Assembly (NCBI GenBank): GCA_905221605.1
Contig: CAJNDS010002706.1
Span: 209,501-273,500 of the forward strand
Direction: 5' to 3'
DNA: 64,000 bases
DNA from: Symbiodinium natans
Lineage: Eukaryota > Sar > Dinophyceae > Suessiales > Symbiodiniaceae
Position 1 is the stretch's first letter, and each line of letters begins with the position of its first letter. Position numbers and translations under genes: made by a program. The notes under the pieces were generated by a model. That model was not told the origin of the DNA. It did not search any database and saw only the letters and a program-made list of their open reading frames with translations. Shown one piece after another: positions 11,901-23,099 of this stretch.

Positions 11901-13050
11901 GGGCCGTTGCGAGAGTTCTGTTTGGATGACAATTTGCGCAGAGATCTGGCCTCAGGTGAGTTTGCCGCAGCTCGTCAGCAAAAAGTAGCTCTTTCATTGG
12001 GGGGCTTCGGGCTTTAGTTCCTGGAAGCGAACTGCATGTGAGTGGCTTATTCAGGCCACGGTTCTTGGTATGACGGATTACAGCCCCTGCTAAAAGTCGA
12101 TGAGGTCAAGTCAAGCAGCAGTCTTGCCAAAGAGTGTCCCAACCCGTGAGCCCATGCTGTCTCTTTGCTTAAGTCACGTAGGCTAGGAATATGGTCAGCT
12201 GAGGCAAGCATCAAGCAAGGCCAGCCGACCCTGCTTTGCAAGGATCCCCTAGTGCTCTTGGTGCTCTTCTGCTGGCAGGCCTGATCCGCTGCTGGGAGAC
12301 CACGAGCTCGGAACCTGGTTCTTTTTGCCAAAGCAGCGGGTGGTGAGTTGGTGCAGCCCCCCCCCCCCCGCCCCCCTTACTTTCTGTACTGCAGTGTGGT
12401 TTATTGGCTCTCTTGAACATCTTGAACTCAGGCTGGGCGGTGGAGAATGGATGGAAGTGGCCACTCAAGCTGCAACTCTGGCATTGTAGGATCCGTGCGT
12501 TGATGTTGAACGCATCATGCCACGGCGCTGCGTTCCTCGAGACGAGGTTCAAGCACGCCTTCAACTGTACCAGACAGCGGCTGTGCCTTAGCGCCAACAT
12601 AATGAAAATCGGAGCGAAGGGATTGGGGGTCAGAATGGGGTGTTGCCCGTTAGCTTGTGCCGCCATGAGAGTTCGGCAGTTTGGACAGATGTCATTATTC
12701 AGCAGAGCGATTCAGACGGGCTTTCCCGAGACCCGTTGCAGCGTTCCGGGTACATTGTGCTTATGTTGGGCCGAGAGCCACCAAGCTGAGTTCTTTCGCT
12801 TCCCCCCATGCCAGTGACTCCTGTAGGGTGTCTGGAGACCGGCGGATGCGCATAAAGCCAAAAGCCTCAGTGACTGCTGCAAGGTGCGCTTTCGTCGTGA
12901 CCAGTGTCACCCTCCTGCGCTGGCTTGTTGTGGCAGCCTCCCAGCAGCAAGCACTGCTCCCAATGCCACAAATCTGCGTGCGTTTCAGGATACGGTGCAC
13001 AGGTGAGCCAGTGCTGTACTAGTCGTAGTGACAGGGCTCGAGTTTTGGTG
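8944..13050. other. Long stretch without a supported gene
   Basis: Four kilobases of normal base composition in which no frame carries a recognisable motif. A frame at about 10250-10330 reads YKIGGWDWRYTLAVMACAC and could be an exon, but I found no firm boundaries. A four-copy 10-bp repeat (GCATAYGCTG) lies at 9881-9920 and a C-rich run at about 12358-12375. This may be a long intron or intergenic DNA. Confidence 0.4.
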
Positions 13051-13057
13051 TGTTCAG

Positions 13058-13141
13058 GTTCTGTACTACCTTAGCTACCTCATTATGGTGGTGCTGACCA
13101 TTGCACGAGTCACTTTGTACTGGATCCTCGCCATCATCAAG
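13058..13141 (+). CDS. Candidate exon encoding one membrane helix
   Basis: Exactly 28 codons lie between a TTCAG acceptor and a GTTGGC donor. They read as a hydrophobic helix that begins VLYYLSYLIMVVLTIARVTL and ends in AIIK. A following frame at 13215 (MLLLAIADFFKNCGLARHHY) may be the next exon. It is likely part of a membrane protein, but too short to name. Confidence 0.35.
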
Positions 13142-14044
13142 GTTGGCCGTGGGGTTCTGACTACATGGAGCTTCGGACCGCAGAGCTCGGTAGCGAATCT
13201 GCCAGGGGAGCGTCATGCTCTTGCTGGCCATTGCAGACTTCTTCAAGAACTGTGGCCTGGCTCGTCACCACTACTTCCTATCTCCCCAAATTCATAAGTT
13301 CTCGTGTGTGGGAGGGTGCTTGAATGTCGAGGATATACCTGAAACGTCAGCAAAGGCGCTAGGTCGGCGCATGTTTTTAGATGGCAGATTTCATCAGCCA
13401 TTCGGCTTGACAGGGAGGGATCTCTGTGAATGAGATAGGAGATGCGTCTCGGGACAGGAGGACACAGAGAACGCCACATAGAAATCCATTCTGTTAAGGG
13501 TCCCCATGGAAGTTGGTTTCGGAAGCAGCTGTGAAGAATTGTGGCGTTTTGCCATCGACAATGACAGCTGTTGGTTGGTTCAAAGTTGTGCGCATCTGCC
13601 GAGAAGTGCTTGGTTTGCATTTTGTTGTGGAACATTATGTTGGCGCAAAATTACACCTGAGCACCTGACGGTTTCAAGGTATGTTCATGTGGTTTATCCC
13701 GGACGTCTCCAGCATTGGAAAGGGATGCTTCTACTGTGTCTTCTGGCCAAAGAAAGGCCAGTGGCCGAAGGAGGCACATTAGCGATGGGGCTTGGGAGAT
13801 TCGAAAGGGTTCTGCCTGCAGCTTCTGCCCGCGGTGGAGCAGGTGTGCGGTCAGGCGCCTGCGTTTGGAGATTGGGCCGCGACCTTGGAAGCTTTGCCTC
13901 TGCGTGTCCTTGCAGAGCAAGTCATTGGCCCAGAGGTGGCACCCTTCTGCCCACACTGCTACTGAATGGGGCTGAGAGAGGGCTGCAGCGCTGAAGGTGC
14001 GCGGCGCAAAATGACCAAGGTAATGTTGGATCTGCTTTAATAAT

Positions 14045-15107
14045 GTAACCCCCCCCCCCAAACAGTCGCGACCCTGAATAAAAAAAGACCCCAAACAGTC
14101 AGGCAGGGGAGGGGTCCGGAGCCCGGAGGCCTCCCTAAGCTACCCCCCGACCCTGGAAAGGTCGAGGCTTCAGGCTTCAAGTATCCCGTCTTCTCGAGAA
14201 AACTTATGCCTTCCTCAAAACCGAAGGACTGAGCCCCGCGCCCCCGGAGATTTGCATTATAGCGGGCCCCCAAACAAAGGTATTAAAGTGTGTCCGGAGG
14301 CCTCCGTAAGGTACCCCCTTTCCGGATATGATTCGCCCATGGAATCATCTAGTTTTAAGTAAGGAATTTATAAAGAAAAGGCGCCCTGAAAAAAGAAGAT
14401 TGTCGGAGATCCTGGACAGGTCGAGGCTTCAGGCTTCAAGTATCCCTCCTTCTCGAGAAAGCTTATGCCTTCCTGAAAACCGAAGGACTGAGCCCCTGGC
14501 CCCGGGAGACTTGCATTATAGCGGGCCCCCAAACAAAGGTATTAAAGTGTGTCCGGAGGCCTCCGTAAGGTACCCCCTTTCCGGATATGATTCGCCTATG
14601 GAATCATCTAGTTTTAAGTAAGGAATTTATAAAGAAAAGGCGCCCTGAAAAAAGAAGATTGTCGGAGATCCTGGACAGGTCGAGGCTTCAGGCTTCAAGT
14701 ATCTCTCCTTCTCGAGAAGCCTTATGCCTTCCTGAAAACCGAAGGACTGAGCCCCTGGCCCCGGGAGACTTGCATTATAGTGGGCCCCCAAACAAAGGCA
14801 TTAAAGTGTGTCCGGAGGCCTCCGTAAGGTACCCCCTTTCCGGATATGATTCGCCTATGGAATCATCTAGTTTTAAGTAAGGAATTTATAAAGAAAAGGC
14901 GCCCTGAAAAAAGAAGATTGTCGGAGATCCTGGACAGGTCGAGGCTTCAGGCTTCAAGTATCTCTCCTTCTCGAGAAGCTTATGCCTTCCTGACACCCTC
15001 AAAAAAACAGTCACGGCCCGAAAACTTTTCATTATAGCGGACCTCCAAAACAAAGGGTCCAGATCCTGAATAGCCGAAAAACTTTTCATAATAGCGGCCC
15101 CCTAGAA
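14045..15107 (+). repeat. 259-bp tandem array with decayed edges
   Basis: Identical open frames begin at 14328, 14587 and 14846, giving a period of 259 bp. The copies differ at only a few positions. A shortened first copy (about 174 bp, lacking an 85-bp internal block) starts near 14117. The last copy breaks off at about 14995. Degenerate pieces containing CATTATAGCGG and AAACAGTC extend to both sides. The frames starting MIRPWNHL or MIRLWNHL are repeat translations and not genes. Confidence 0.9.
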
Positions 15108-15548
15108 TATTGCGGGTGCAACATTATGAAGTCTTGCTTGGCTGATGGTAGCTTAGCGTCGCTGATCGGTAGAGAAGAGCAAGCCTTGAATTTCCTTGAT
15201 AAGATGTGGTGTGCTGCACATACCTCGTCGGCTCAGCAGCCGGCTAGAAGCAGCTGGACTCCTTGACAATGTGACCAGAGAGGTCTTTAAACTCTTAGAC
15301 TTTCGTGGCTCTGGGAGAGCATTTGCATGAAGTATAGGCTTTAGATGACACCAAGGTCACAGTACACCCGATGCCAAATGACTCCAACTTCTGTTGCCCG
15401 AGTCGAATGTCTCTGACCTATTCCTCCCGGGCATTCGTGCTTGGTGGGGATGGGGTCGGCCAAAGTGCCTTCCCCCACCTGTGCCGGGAGTGTGGCAACC
15501 TCGGAACTCCAAGTTGTGGGATGGATGGGTCTCTGCTTCATGACGAAG

Positions 15549-15876
15549 GCCTTGGAGCAAAGCCTCAGAGCCTCTCCAGAAAACCTAGGCTACAATGCGG
15601 CTGAGTGGCCCCAAAGATCGAAACAAAGAGTTCGAGGCGACCAGTGAGCTACCCGAGCCAAGCTTGCTGCCAGCTTTGTGTCTGTCACGGTCTTCGAGAA
15701 GGGCGTCTTGACTTTTTGCATCGAAATGTTCGGGGCCGATGGGGACCGGGGTGGGGTTCCAGACACTGTTTGCAGTATATAGACCCCGCTGCAGGCAGGG
15801 CCGGCGCATTGCTCCTGGAAGATCCATTGCAGAGGGGACCGGCAGTGGAACTCAACTTTGTGGAGGTCTTGCGGGA
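15549..15876 (+). CDS. Two candidate exons, unknown protein
   Basis: The frame over 15549-15643 reads ALEQSLRASPENLGYNAAEW and stops at a GTGAGC donor. The frame over 15776-15876 begins after a TTGCAG acceptor, reads YIDPAAGRAGALLLEDPLQR and then VELNFVEVLRE, and ends at a GTGTCT donor. Both look coding, but their phases do not join directly, so an exon is missing or a boundary is wrong. No family is recognised. Confidence 0.3.
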
Positions 15877-16012
15877 GTGTCTTTTTTTGGGCCTTCGTAG
15901 AGTCGCAAAAGAAGCTTTTCAAGCCAGGTGCCCTACTGGTGGGTGGAAGCGGATCTACGAAGTTGCCCACAGCCTGGACTTGGGCTGACATCTAAAGTTA
16001 CAATCACTGCAA

Positions 16013-16275
16013 CTTTAACGTAGCGCGACTAGCCTCGGCCGGGGCTTGCCCAGCGGTAAGGCAACCCCCAAGGGCACCAGAAGGTGGTTATGTCGACGGT
16101 AGGGGCGGGGGGTGCAGCGAGCACCAGGGAGCTCCCGGCGCCAGGGCTGTTCATGACGCACTGCAAGCAAAGTACCAAATAAAGAGGTGCAAGGCCGCAG
16201 GGGATTAGAGGCGGGGCACCTGCTGGTTGGTACCCAGACACCTACAGCCCGAGGCCTCAGCGGATTGTATGACGT
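16013..16275 (+). repeat. Dispersed repeat, copy 1
   Basis: It shares a series of blocks in the same order with 29362-29712: TTAACG at the left edge, then AAATAAAG(A/G)GGTGCAA, GAGG(C/T)GGGG, CAGACACCT and AGGCCTC(A/G)GCGGAT at the right edge. The copies are about 260 and 350 bp long. It has the size of a SINE, but I see no clear tRNA A/B boxes. Confidence 0.7.
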
Positions 16276-16357
16276 TGCACGTTGAAACACTGGCACCTGA
16301 TGGGGCGGAGGGGGGGACAGAGAAGCGAGTGGGGTGCCAGCTTTGATCTTGTGCCAG

Positions 16358-16960
16358 CTAGTGCCTCAGAATGCCAAGGTGTGAAGGAGCGTAAGTCCTT
16401 CAGTGACTGTGCGGTTCTGCTGGTGGACGTGTGCAACGCCGACAGCTTTGATGCTGCAATCGCACGAGGTCAGGTAAACGGTAGGATGCTTAGTTCAGTC
16501 CTTCAGAAACACACGAACAGGGCAGTGGGCCATGGCCGCCGGTCTTCGCTGCGTCACGGTTCGTCCCCCAGCGACTGGAGACATCACTCGCCCCCCCCCC
16601 CAAACCCTGTAGTATCCTGTAGTGGCCTGTAGTGCAGTGCCGAGGTGCTGAGCTTTTCTGGGCCATGTCAGGGACAAGGCTCCCAGGACCCGCCTGGGCC
16701 TGAGCATTCTCTTCCTCTCCAAGCACAAGCTTCATGTATCTTCAGAGGTGACGCAATGTGACGCGGCATGCTCTGAGGTTCCGTGCCCGTCACGTGCAGC
16801 GGGAGAGCATTGAGTGGCTTTCTGACGAGATGAGCCTGGCCGTCCGCTCAGATGAGCCCATCGGTATGTCAGAATGAGTTGTGGAGACCTGCGCCGCCCG
16901 CCCACATCTCATGCGAGAAGGTTTTACAACGTTGCACAACTTTGGCATGCCCGCACCAAG
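16358..16960 (+). CDS. Three-exon gene model, unknown protein
   Basis: Exon 16358-16473 includes SDCAVLLVDVCNADSFDAAI and ends at a GTAAAC donor in phase 0. Exon 16800-16863 reads RESIEWLSDEMSLAVRSDEP and leaves one base at a GTATGT donor. Exon 16918-16960 takes up that base, reads EGFTTLHNFGMPAP and leaves two bases at a GTGAGG donor. The last intron is only 54 bases. All joins keep frame, so I think this is a real gene whose ends are missing. The first exon has the look of a beta-strand/nucleotide-binding segment, but I do not recognise the family. Confidence 0.45.
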
Positions 16961-18575
16961 GTGAGGCCTTCCCACTTCGACTGCACCCGCGAGGCCTTGC
17001 ATTTGTGGGGACTTGGTATGACCTGCCTTTGCACAGCTGGAGGCTCTCGGATCTGGAAGCCTGCAGTTTCAGCTCGAGTGCCCTGCTGAAAGCGGGGGGT
17101 GTTGGGGACTTCGAACCCTTGAGCCCCACACTGCAGATCCGCAGTGGGCAGATTTGCGTGCAGATTTGCCCATGGAGGCTCTTTCTGAAGGTGCTGACCC
17201 TCCGGCTGCTGTGGCTGAACCTCGCTCCGATAGAAGCGAATGGCTCCCAAGCCAAGGCTCTGCTTACATTTGCCACTGGGCCACTTCGGGCAGCTTGCAG
17301 TTCTTTATCATATTGTTATAGGGGCTTCTGTCGCAGTTTTGCTGTGGTCTGAGTTGTGAACACGTAACAAGCCAAAAAGTTGAGAAGGAAGCACAGAGAC
17401 AGCACAGAGACAGTGCAGAGACAGCATTCCTTCGCATTTTGTGTTTTTCCTGGAGGCCCCCACCAGCGTGTCGACACCCTCGTCGCGCCATTTGACTGGG
17501 CCTGCGCTGCCCGACAGCAACGACAGATGCCTAATATCGATGAGAGAAGACAAGGATGGTTCCCGAAAACATGCGACAACTCCTCCGAAAATCGAAAGGT
17601 TGACAGTATCCGGCTCACCAAACGTACAAAAAATTGCTACTACTGGTGGACCTGAGCTATCAAAAGCTGAGGCTGAGCTCGCGCTCTGACTCCGCCTCGG
17701 CCTTAGTGCAGCACAGCCCTCCTTTTGCTACGTTCTTCTGCCCACATCTCACTCGACACGGCGTGCGTAGCACCACGTAGAACCACGTAGCACCAGGTAG
17801 TAGCACGTAGTACCAGTTGATGCCGGGATCCGCGTGGAGCAGAGGTCCCTGGGCGGCGCCAGCCCCGAGCTTGGCCTCCATTTGCCTGATGTTAATGTTC
17901 CAACGTGTTTCCTCCGTATCCTTCTTTTGCCACGCCAGCGTTTTCTCAAGGCCGCGGCAGGGCCGCAGTCCAGGCCCGCCAAGATGCGCCGGAGACTCAG
18001 AGAATCCCAAACCGGCCATTCCTTTGCTCCGCAGTGCCGAGGTGCTGTCCCCGCACGCCTTACGGCAGTGCGGCACAGTATCCTTTGCCTAATATTCGGG
18101 TTCCATGTACCATGCTTCGAGTGGGCACGGTTCTCTCTTAGCTGATGGCTGCCCGCTGTTTGCCGGTTGCTGCGTTTGGATCTCCTCTAGACGCCAGCTC
18201 TAGGGTTAAGTTCTTTTCTTTGGAGCTTTGCGAGGCCATGCAAAATACCATTCTGTGAAGCTCCCCCTGCCCCATTCGCCCGATTCCCCCAAAGGAGCTT
18301 CCTAGATGAAGTTTGCGTACTTAGGGGGGGTTTGCGGGGTTTAATGTGAGCGGAGACCGAGGCCCACATCTTGCCGGCGCGGTACATGCCTGGCATCCGC
18401 ACAGCACCGGATGGACCGCCTCGAGGCAATGGAGATTGCAGTTCATGGCTGTGTAAATCTCATGGGGCTGTTTCGCCCACAGCCGATAGGGACTAAGGCA
18501 TGGGTGCAGGGGGTGGGGTCAGTATTTGTCTCGTTGTACAGGGTTGGGGTTTGCAACAAGGACAATAACGCGAAG
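16961..18575. other. Stretch without a supported gene
   Basis: Open frames on both strands show no motif or splice pattern. The gene modelled at 16.4-17.0 kb may continue into it, but no exon was certain. Around 17750-17825 the word GTAGCAC/GTAGTAC is repeated imperfectly. Confidence 0.4.
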
Positions 18576-18715
18576 AGCAACAACACGAAGAACAACTGGG
18601 GCAGACATGTAATGAGTATAGCAACAGCAGCAGCAGTAAACAGCAGCAACGACATCAACAACACAACAGCAAACGACAGCAACAACAGCAACAGCAAGAG
18701 GGGTGGCAGCAGCGG
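18576..18715 (+). repeat. CAA/CAG-rich tract
   Basis: Irregular CAA, CAG and AAC triplets encode Asn/Ser/Thr-rich frames. The tract runs directly into the 11-bp array. Confidence 0.85.
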
Positions 18716-18730
18716 CGACATGTGCATTGC

Positions 18731-18873
18731 ATGTGCTTTGCATGTGCTTTGCATGTGCTTTGCATGTGCTTTGCATGTGCTTTGCATGTGCTTTGCATGT
18801 GCTTTGCATGTGCTTTGCATGTGCTTTGCATGTGCTTTGCATGTGCTTTGCATGTGCTTTGCATGTGCTTTGC
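18731..18873 (+). repeat. Thirteen perfect copies of an 11-bp unit
   Basis: ATGTGCTTTGC is repeated 13 times without a mismatch, with degenerate copies on each side. Because 11 is not a multiple of three, all three forward frames stay open and give the same repeating peptide. This explains the overlapping frames listed by any ORF finder here. None is a gene. Confidence 0.97.
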
Positions 18874-18879
18874 AGCCGT

Positions 18880-20470
18880 GCATGTGCTTCGCATGTGTGC
18901 AGCAGCTTCATGTTTCTCAGCTTCGGTGCATCATGGTGCCAGGTCGCACTTGGTGGGGATCCGAGCCAAGGTCTGGACGAGTGGGGATGTTTGGGGATGC
19001 GTGGGGTTGACCTAGGTTGTCCACGTTTTCTGCGTCCCATCAGGTCGGGTGGAGTGAGACCAAAAGTCTCATCAGGTCACGAAAGCTTTCGTGAAAGAAC
19101 TTCCTTCCGTACTCCGAACTTTGTCAGGTGGCCAGAAAGTGTGGCATTCGCTCGGCTTTGAGGGAAAACCAGTTTACAGCCAGGGCCCAGTTGCCCTCCG
19201 ACCATTTCGTGTGTCTGTTGGCCTTCCCTGAAGCGAGAAACGGGGTCCATCATGCGGGCTATGCCTGCCGCCGGGCGTTTGGCTTGCTGGACGTCGTGCT
19301 GGGGTCATGTGGAGATTCAAGGGGCGAGGTGCGTGTGTGCATTCGCAAGATTGCGCACTTGCATTTCTGGCAGCGCGGACACGCATCGCACAACCTTCAG
19401 AGCAAGTTCAGCATGTTGCGCACGGACTTAGTCGGGAAGCTTGAAGCGGCAGCCGGACGCATCCGTAGGGCTCCTTCCAAACAATGGGTGCTGGTCTTCG
19501 AGCTGTTAAGCCAGTCGGGGACAGAGAGGCAATGCCTGTCATGGCACAGCAGCACTTGCGAAATGTTGGGGTGTGGCAGATGGCCTTGAATGTTGTGCCC
19601 CGAATAGTGCCTGATTCAACAGTCAGATGTGCTGGCCGACGGTCAGAGCGGTGTAGGCTGTGTTCCGCTTCAAGATGCCTTTTTTCTTAGCAGAATACGC
19701 TTGTAAACGCTCGCTTTCTCACTGAAAACCATTTGTTTCATTTGTCTCGTGAGAAGTTCCCACAGTCCCAAGTGAGGAGCGTGTCACCGCGGCGACCCTC
19801 CCCTTCGTTGCAGAGTGCTGCAGCCCAGCTTCGGATCGGTCAGTTGCAGTGTATTGGCACTCATGTTGCATGGTGTTGCGTTTTGTTGTATTGTGCTGCT
19901 GTGGGGAGCTAGGAAACGCTGAGAACGCTACAATCACTTTGAAGCAAGGTTGGGAGAAGCTTCTGACTGACGCCGCTCAGGTGTTCGGGTTCGCCGGCAC
20001 CCGACCCACCGCCCTCAGGAGCCGAGGTCTGAGTCACCACGCCAGGTCCCAAGGTTCTGAGACTGCATATATCTGCATACCTTTTTGGGGCGCTGGGGTA
20101 TGATATCTTGTAAACCTTCGAACGCCAGAACTTTCTCCGGCTACACTCAATCTGGAAGAGTCGCCAAAGAACACGCAGACTTCGGACAACCTTGAGCAAT
20201 GCGCATTTCGCTGGCCCAGCCTCTAGTCACTCCATACATCTCTTACCTTTGTCAGCGGGATCGTATAGTGGCGCAGGGAAGAAAGGGAGAAGTCATAAGG
20301 ATGAGACAGGTTGGGCTCCATCCGGGCGGAAAAAGTGCGTAAAGTGTTGGCCAGTGCTGTGGCCTAAGGCTTCCTTGTACTATCTTGCTTTCGAGGCCAC
20401 GTGGCAACTGTCAAACAACATATAATTGTACTTGTACGCGTATGTTTGCTGCCTAGCACGCAATGGCATA
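18880..20470. other. Stretch without a firm gene
   Basis: A + strand frame at about 19330-19500 reads KFSMLRTDLVGKLEAAAGRI and looks somewhat protein-like, but no splice sites fix it. Otherwise no motif is seen up to the retroelement relic. Confidence 0.35.
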
Positions 20471-20479
20471 GCATGTTCG

Positions 20480-21490
20480 TGCATCCGGGTTTTGCAGGGC
20501 CTGTGTGGCCGCGTTGCATCTTTGCTTGCGTCCCTCCTGGTTGTGCTTTTACTGCGGTTGAATGTGCCCATGAGCCGGCACAATGCCACACTTTCCACGT
20601 CAACTGGTTTGGATCGGTTGGCAGCTCGATTTCCCAATTTTTCCGTTTCCGCTTGGAACCGGACAAGCTAACTGGGAAGCTCTTTGTGGTTGTCAGCCTT
20701 TATCGAGCATTCCGGTCTTCACTGCCCCCCTTCTTTATTGGACCAGTGCCGTCCACCTCTGGTCCATGTCCCTCTCGCCGCTCCACCCTGGCCCGGATGC
20801 CGTTGCTCAGGATCTCACGGTCTGTGCTCCGGCATTGCTTCTGCCCCTGTGGCTCGCGCCGTTTTCGTGTTGCCCGAACACAGGATAGTTCCATTCCTGT
20901 ATTCCCGATCACGTCGCAGCGTCTATGGCTGCAGATCTCCAATCTGTCATCTCAAGAAGTCATAGCCATGAGGTTACAATTGTGCCGTTCTGGCATTGAT
21001 TTCCGCCCATGCTGCTGTGGCCTCACCTTCAATGTAAAGCTTTCGCAGATGCGTGTGCGTCCGAAACGTGCGCGGGTGTTCGTGGTTTGTCGCCTGCCGC
21101 GTGTCAAGTGTCGCCCCAGCACGTCATCACCGCGTGGGACAGTGTGGCCTCTTGCGCCTTCTTTCCTGTTTCTTGCCGCCAGGCCACTTGCCAGTGCATG
21201 TTGTCTTCTGTTGGGACAACTCCTTCACCGCCTTTCACTTGCCAGCTTCACTTGCTAGGGGCGTCTGCGCGCTCCTTCCTTCCTTCTTCTGCTACAGGAA
21301 TGCCAATTCATCTCGGTCCATGTTGACCACGTCCCTGCGGAACGACAGCCGTGGTTACGACCCTCCCCTGCTTGGGTTCGAAACCTGTGTCTTGTGCCCT
21401 GGTCTGCATTCCCGACTCCCGACCACTTTTCGCACTCATACTTACCCGCTTGAGTTCGATATGGTGAAAACTGATGGGGTCAGCTTGAAG
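20480..21490 (+). mobile_element. Decayed retrotransposon, RT thumb to RNase H
   Basis: No single frame is intact, but pieces in shifting frames follow the order of a pol gene. LLRLNVPMSRH is followed by VWIGWQLDF (the end of the RT palm and start of the thumb), then EPDKLTGKL. FADACASETCAGVRG follows, like the first RNase H strand with its Asp. Next come PVHVVFCWDNS and LARGVCALL, and then SVHVDHVPAE, like the HVPG...N..AD region that ends RNase H in DIRS/Ty3-like elements. I recall this layout from dinoflagellate retroelements. Frameshifts and stops show it is dead. No terminal repeats were identified, and the 285-codon frame over it is a mixture of frames. Confidence 0.6.
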
Positions 21491-21499
21491 AATTCTGGC

Positions 21500-22090
21500 C
21501 TGGTTACCCCTTGCGGGCCTGCTACCCTTAGCGGGCCAAGCGTCCGCCTGAAGTCTTTGGGGGGTCACACTGCGCAGCTCTGACTTGGCACAGACGATTC
21601 TCTTTTCCCGGTCCGCCCGACCAGGAGCGCCGTTTTCAGCCAGCGTGACAGCAAAGCAGCGTGTCCAGTTCTGGCTTCATAGTCACAGTGCATTCTCATT
21701 CGTGCGTGGCTGTGAACGAATGAAGTTCGCCACTTGTGCCCATCGAAATACCTCCTCGACTGGAACCGCCACGATGCGCCGCGATGCTAGGATTCCAACA
21801 CAAAAGTTCCAAATGGAGCGGATGATGAGCTCCAGAAGCCTTGAACTGCCTTAAACTGTGTAAGTGTAAGGCCCGAAAAACTCAAAAAAGTACAGAGCAT
21901 CCTGAAGCTGTAGTTTTTCTCGCAGCCGAGGGCTCTGTGCATGCTTCGGTCGATCCGGTATTGCTGTCATGGGTTGCTTCCGTGATTTCCATGAGCTCGG
22001 GAAACGCAAAGAAGCAAAGCAGACATGTCGGGTCATCCCGGTTAACCTAAGCTGAAGCCTCTTCGCCGCAGAGCTCGTCCCTGACCAAAG
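21500..22090. other. Stretch downstream of the retroelement
   Basis: A frame at 21585-21854 (AQTILFSRSARPGAPFSASV) could be the element's C-terminal remnant, but nothing confirms it. No other gene is seen. Confidence 0.35.
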
Positions 22091-22103
22091 CTATGGCTCC
22101 CAG

Positions 22104-22196
22104 ATGTCACAGACAAGTGTGTTCACGGAGTTCCAAGAGCCCTGGGCACCTTTACCTCCCGAAGCCGAGGTTCAGATCAGCTCGAGGCTCTGGCAG
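22104..22196 (+). CDS. Candidate first exon, unknown protein
   Basis: ATG directly follows a CCCAG, which could be an internal or trans-splice acceptor. Thirty-one codons read MSQTSVFTEFQEPWAPLPPE and then VQISSRLWQ, ending in phase 0 at a GTAGTG donor. A later frame near 22395-22504 (EVRSSDGNPAWLAAVEAKKV) may belong to the same gene. No family is recognised. Confidence 0.4.
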
Positions 22197-22723
22197 GTAG
22201 TGAGGAGGCAGGGGCATCGCGGCAAATTTTTCGAGTTCGCACAAGGCTTGGAAGGAGTGTGCCTGAGCATGTCAGGTTCATTGGTGGGAGGGAGGTTTCA
22301 TATGTCATAGTTACGCTCAACGCACAAGCTGCGTTTGGTACTCCATGTGCAGCTGTATATAAGGGGGCGTTGATTCTGTTGAGAGCTGCAAAGGAGGTGC
22401 GGAGCAGCGATGGCAACCCTGCCTGGTTGGCTGCAGTAGAAGCCAAGAAAGTGGTTGCGGCCTCAAGCGCTTGTAAAGCTTGTAACATATTGTATGGACG
22501 TTAGAAGTGGAAGCAAAGTAGCGAGTTGACTAAAGGTGTCTGCGGGGCAATCCTTCCGGCGGCCGCAGCAAGAGCAAGAGCGCAGAAAGTCCCTGGAGCT
22601 GTCTGGGACTGCAGTCGGCGGTTGCGTGCGTTGGTTCTGCAATTGGGTGAAAATTTCTGCCACCGTGGCATTTGTGGCAAGCTGTTATCGAAGCTTCACG
22701 CACGTTCGGCCAAGAGCGAGAAA

Positions 22724-23060
22724 AAAAGAAAGAGAGAGAGAGAGTTGTCTTGGTTTGTGAAGCAACTGTCCTGTGTCACTTTTCACCACTGGACCACTAG
22801 AGCACGTCCTTCGGGACGACCCCTTCGGGGGTTAAGTGCTGTGCATGGGGGGGTCTAAGCGTGCAGAGAGAAGAAGAGAGACGATATGGCTGAACATGTT
22901 AATCGCACGTCCAAAGAGTCGCTACGAGACCTGTGGACAACCCGGGCGTGCCTAGTTCGCGATGGTCAGGGCACTGTAGAAGAAGAAGAAGAAGAAGACA
23001 CAGAGAGAGACAGAGAGCGGAAGAGAGACAGAGAGAGAGAGAGAGAGAAAGAGAGTTGTC
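22724..23060 (+). repeat. GA/GAA microsatellites
   Basis: A short GA run at 22724-22745 and a longer GAA then GAGA run at 22978-23055. The upstream GC-rich pieces share the words CCTTCGGGGG and GCCTAGTTCGC with pieces near 1665 and 2551, which also precede purine tracts. This hints at one repeat family whose tail is the microsatellite. Confidence 0.7.
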
Positions 23061-23099
23061 GTGGTTGCTGCAGCCTGACAATTAAAAGGGGAAGTTCTC

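Noticed and set aside
14328-15037. Three near-identical frames starting MIRPWNHL/MIRLWNHL
   Set aside because: Their spacing equals the 259-bp tandem unit. The unit has no codon bias or splice sites, so they are not a protein family.
18443-19161. Cys/His/Met-rich frames on both strands, and the idea of a CRISPR array
   Set aside because: The 11-bp unit explains all frames. There are no spacers between copies, so it is not CRISPR.
20401-21258. A single 285-codon protein
   Set aside because: Its segments match retroelement domains only when frames are switched, so the long frame is accidental.
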